In this document: piece after piece, positions 6,888 through 7,644 of the stretch
How positions within the stretch are numbered: the first letter of the stretch is position 1
Layout of the letters: every line of letters starts with the position of its first letter
NCBI GenBank assembly: GCA_047611425.1
Contig: JBLFWJ010000160.1
Span: 1-7,644 of the forward strand
Reading direction: 5' to 3'
Length of the DNA stretch: 7,644 nucleotides
Source of the DNA: JBLFWJ01 sp047611425
Lineage (GTDB): Bacteria > Bacteroidota > Bacteroidia > UBA10329
Position numbers and translations under genes: made by a program
The notes under the pieces: generated by a model
Told to the model about the DNA's origin: nothing
The model's database searches: none
What the model saw: only the letters and a program-made list of their open reading frames with translations

Positions 6888-7590
6888 TTTCCTGAAGCAC
6901 TGGTTGCTTTTTCTTTGCAGACTTTTCTTTTCGATCCCGAGCATCTCCAAGCTTCAAGATCTTGCGTAATTCTAAGATGTTGACTACGAATATTATTCCT
7001 GGTGCGGCAAAACCGAAATAATATAGAAATCCAGGAACTCCTAATTCTATAAGGAACATTAAACACGTGATAACCCTTAGTTCAGTTGGCCCCACTAAAC
7101 CGCTATCAATCGTGTATTTCGTGGTGATTGTAAATTTGGATATAGTCAGAATTAATGTGCCACCATAGGCAAACAGAAAAAGCAAAGCCAAGTATGGTAC
7201 ATCAGGAAAATAGAAGTAGATGCCGACTGTGGTTAGCATGATGGAACACCAATCAGCAAAAATATCGAGAGACCAGCCGTACCATTTTCTTGGAATGTTG
7301 CGATAGTAAGCTAATCGGCCATCCATGGAATCTCCAAACCATTGAACGATAAATCCGCCAATGGAAACTAAAAGGAATAAACTGTTTTCGTGAGCTCTGG
7401 CTAGATAAAGGCCATAGGCGATAACGCCACTACCTATAACTCCAATCACAGTCATCATGTTGGGTGTGGCCCAAGATGGCATGATACTACAAAGAAATTC
7501 TAGCGTCTTAAATTCTGTAGCCCGTAGAAGGTTTGTTCGTTCCCGACTATACCTAACTCTTGCGTTGGCTTCTTTGGTTTTATTATCCAT
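6865..7590 (-). CDS. CDP-alcohol phosphatidyltransferase family protein
   Basis: The 241-residue integral membrane protein carries the CDP-alcohol phosphotransferase signature: Asp87, Asp90-Gly91, Ala94, Gly105, Asp109 and Asp113 in DSMDGRLAYYRNIPRKWYG followed by WSLDIFAD. The family makes phosphodiester lipids from a CDP-linked donor and an alcohol acceptor, such as phosphatidylinositol phosphate or phosphatidylglycerophosphate. Two details differ from the textbook DGxxAR(x8)G motif. Tyr95 stands where Arg is usual, and nine residues separate it from Gly105, as I recall in a subgroup with PRYG-type sequences. A GPTELR motif (167-172) follows, and the tail from about residue 214 is highly charged and cytosolic. 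The product cannot be assigned. The ATG at 7590 overlaps an upstream stop codon as TAATG, and GtrA overlaps its end, so all three reading frames are probably one operon. Confidence 0.87.
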   Translation of the reverse strand: MDNKTKEANARVRYSRERTNLLRATEFKTLEFLCSIMPSWATPNMMTVIGVIGSGVIAYGLYLARAHENSLFLLVSIGGFIVQWFGDSMDGRLAYYRNIPRKWYGWSLDIFADWCSIMLTTVGIYFYFPDVPYLALLFLFAYGGTLILTISKFTITTKYTIDSGLVGPTELRVITCLMFLIELGVPGFLYYFGFAAPGIIFVVNILELRKILKLGDARDRKEKSAKKKQPVLQENEVQEPV

Positions 7591-7643
7591 TAAATGCGGT
7601 AACAGATCAATTTGACTTGAACTGTGGGATTGGGTTTAATGCA
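7590..7643 (-). CDS. C-terminal end of an unidentified upstream gene (partial)
   Basis: On the minus strand only one of three frames stays open from the right edge; it reads CIKPNPTVQVKLICYRI and ends in TAA at 7592-7590. That stop shares its last base with the ATG of the CDP-alcohol phosphatidyltransferase gene (TAATG), the classic layout of coupled genes. Seventeen codons are too few to identify the family, and an open frame this short can occur by chance. The stop-start overlap is the main support. Confidence 0.4.
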   Translation of the reverse strand, partial: CIKPNPTVQVKLICYRI

Positions 7644-7644
7644 A

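Noticed and set aside
6888..6950. N-terminal extension of the GtrA protein to the ATG at 6950
   Set aside because: The extra 21 residues are polar, atypical of the family and lie inside the upstream gene; the ATG at 6887 gives the normal length.

Overview
The window looks like a piece of a Bacteroidota chromosome, probably Flavobacteriia-like. The inference rests on moderate-to-low GC, start sites without convincing Shine-Dalgarno sequences, an exported TPR protein whose signal peptide ends in '...AFGQ', and a TIGR02757/DUF2400 protein and cyclase-family protein that resemble Bacteroidota versions. Genes are packed tightly, with several overlaps and only one intergenic gap over 50 bp. I see no RNA gene, mobile element, CRISPR array or convincing terminator.

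Layout. (1) Bases 1-1881, minus strand: an exported TPR-repeat protein, then a TIGR02757/DUF2400 protein that overlaps its 3' end and runs off the left edge. (2) Bases 1882-1937: the only divergent intergenic region; it holds a perfect 16-bp palindrome. (3) Bases 1938-6505, plus strand: four close-packed genes encoding a peptide-type ABC substrate-binding lipoprotein, a cyclase-family (kynurenine formamidase-like) hydrolase, a UbiA-fold polyprenyl-phosphate phosphoribosyltransferase, and a DprE1-like FAD oxidase. (4) Bases 6495-7592, minus strand, convergent with the previous block: the last codons of an unidentified gene, a CDP-alcohol phosphatidyltransferase and a GtrA-family membrane protein.

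How the genes fit together. The phosphoribosyltransferase and DprE1-like oxidase match the first committed enzymes of polyprenyl-phosphoryl-arabinose synthesis in mycobacteria (Rv3806c and Rv3790): 5-phosphoribose is put on a lipid carrier, then the ribose 2'-OH is oxidised so it can be epimerised to arabinose. A GtrA protein, the family of mycobacterial Rv3789, lies tail-to-tail with dprE1. The DprE2-type reductase and the phosphatase are not visible here. The most interesting reading is that this Bacteroidota makes a lipid-linked D-arabinofuranose (or 2'-keto-ribose-derived) sugar donor for a surface glycan. The oxidase carries Thr where mycobacterial DprE1 has Cys387. The roles of the SBP lipoprotein and the cyclase in the same probable operon are unclear.
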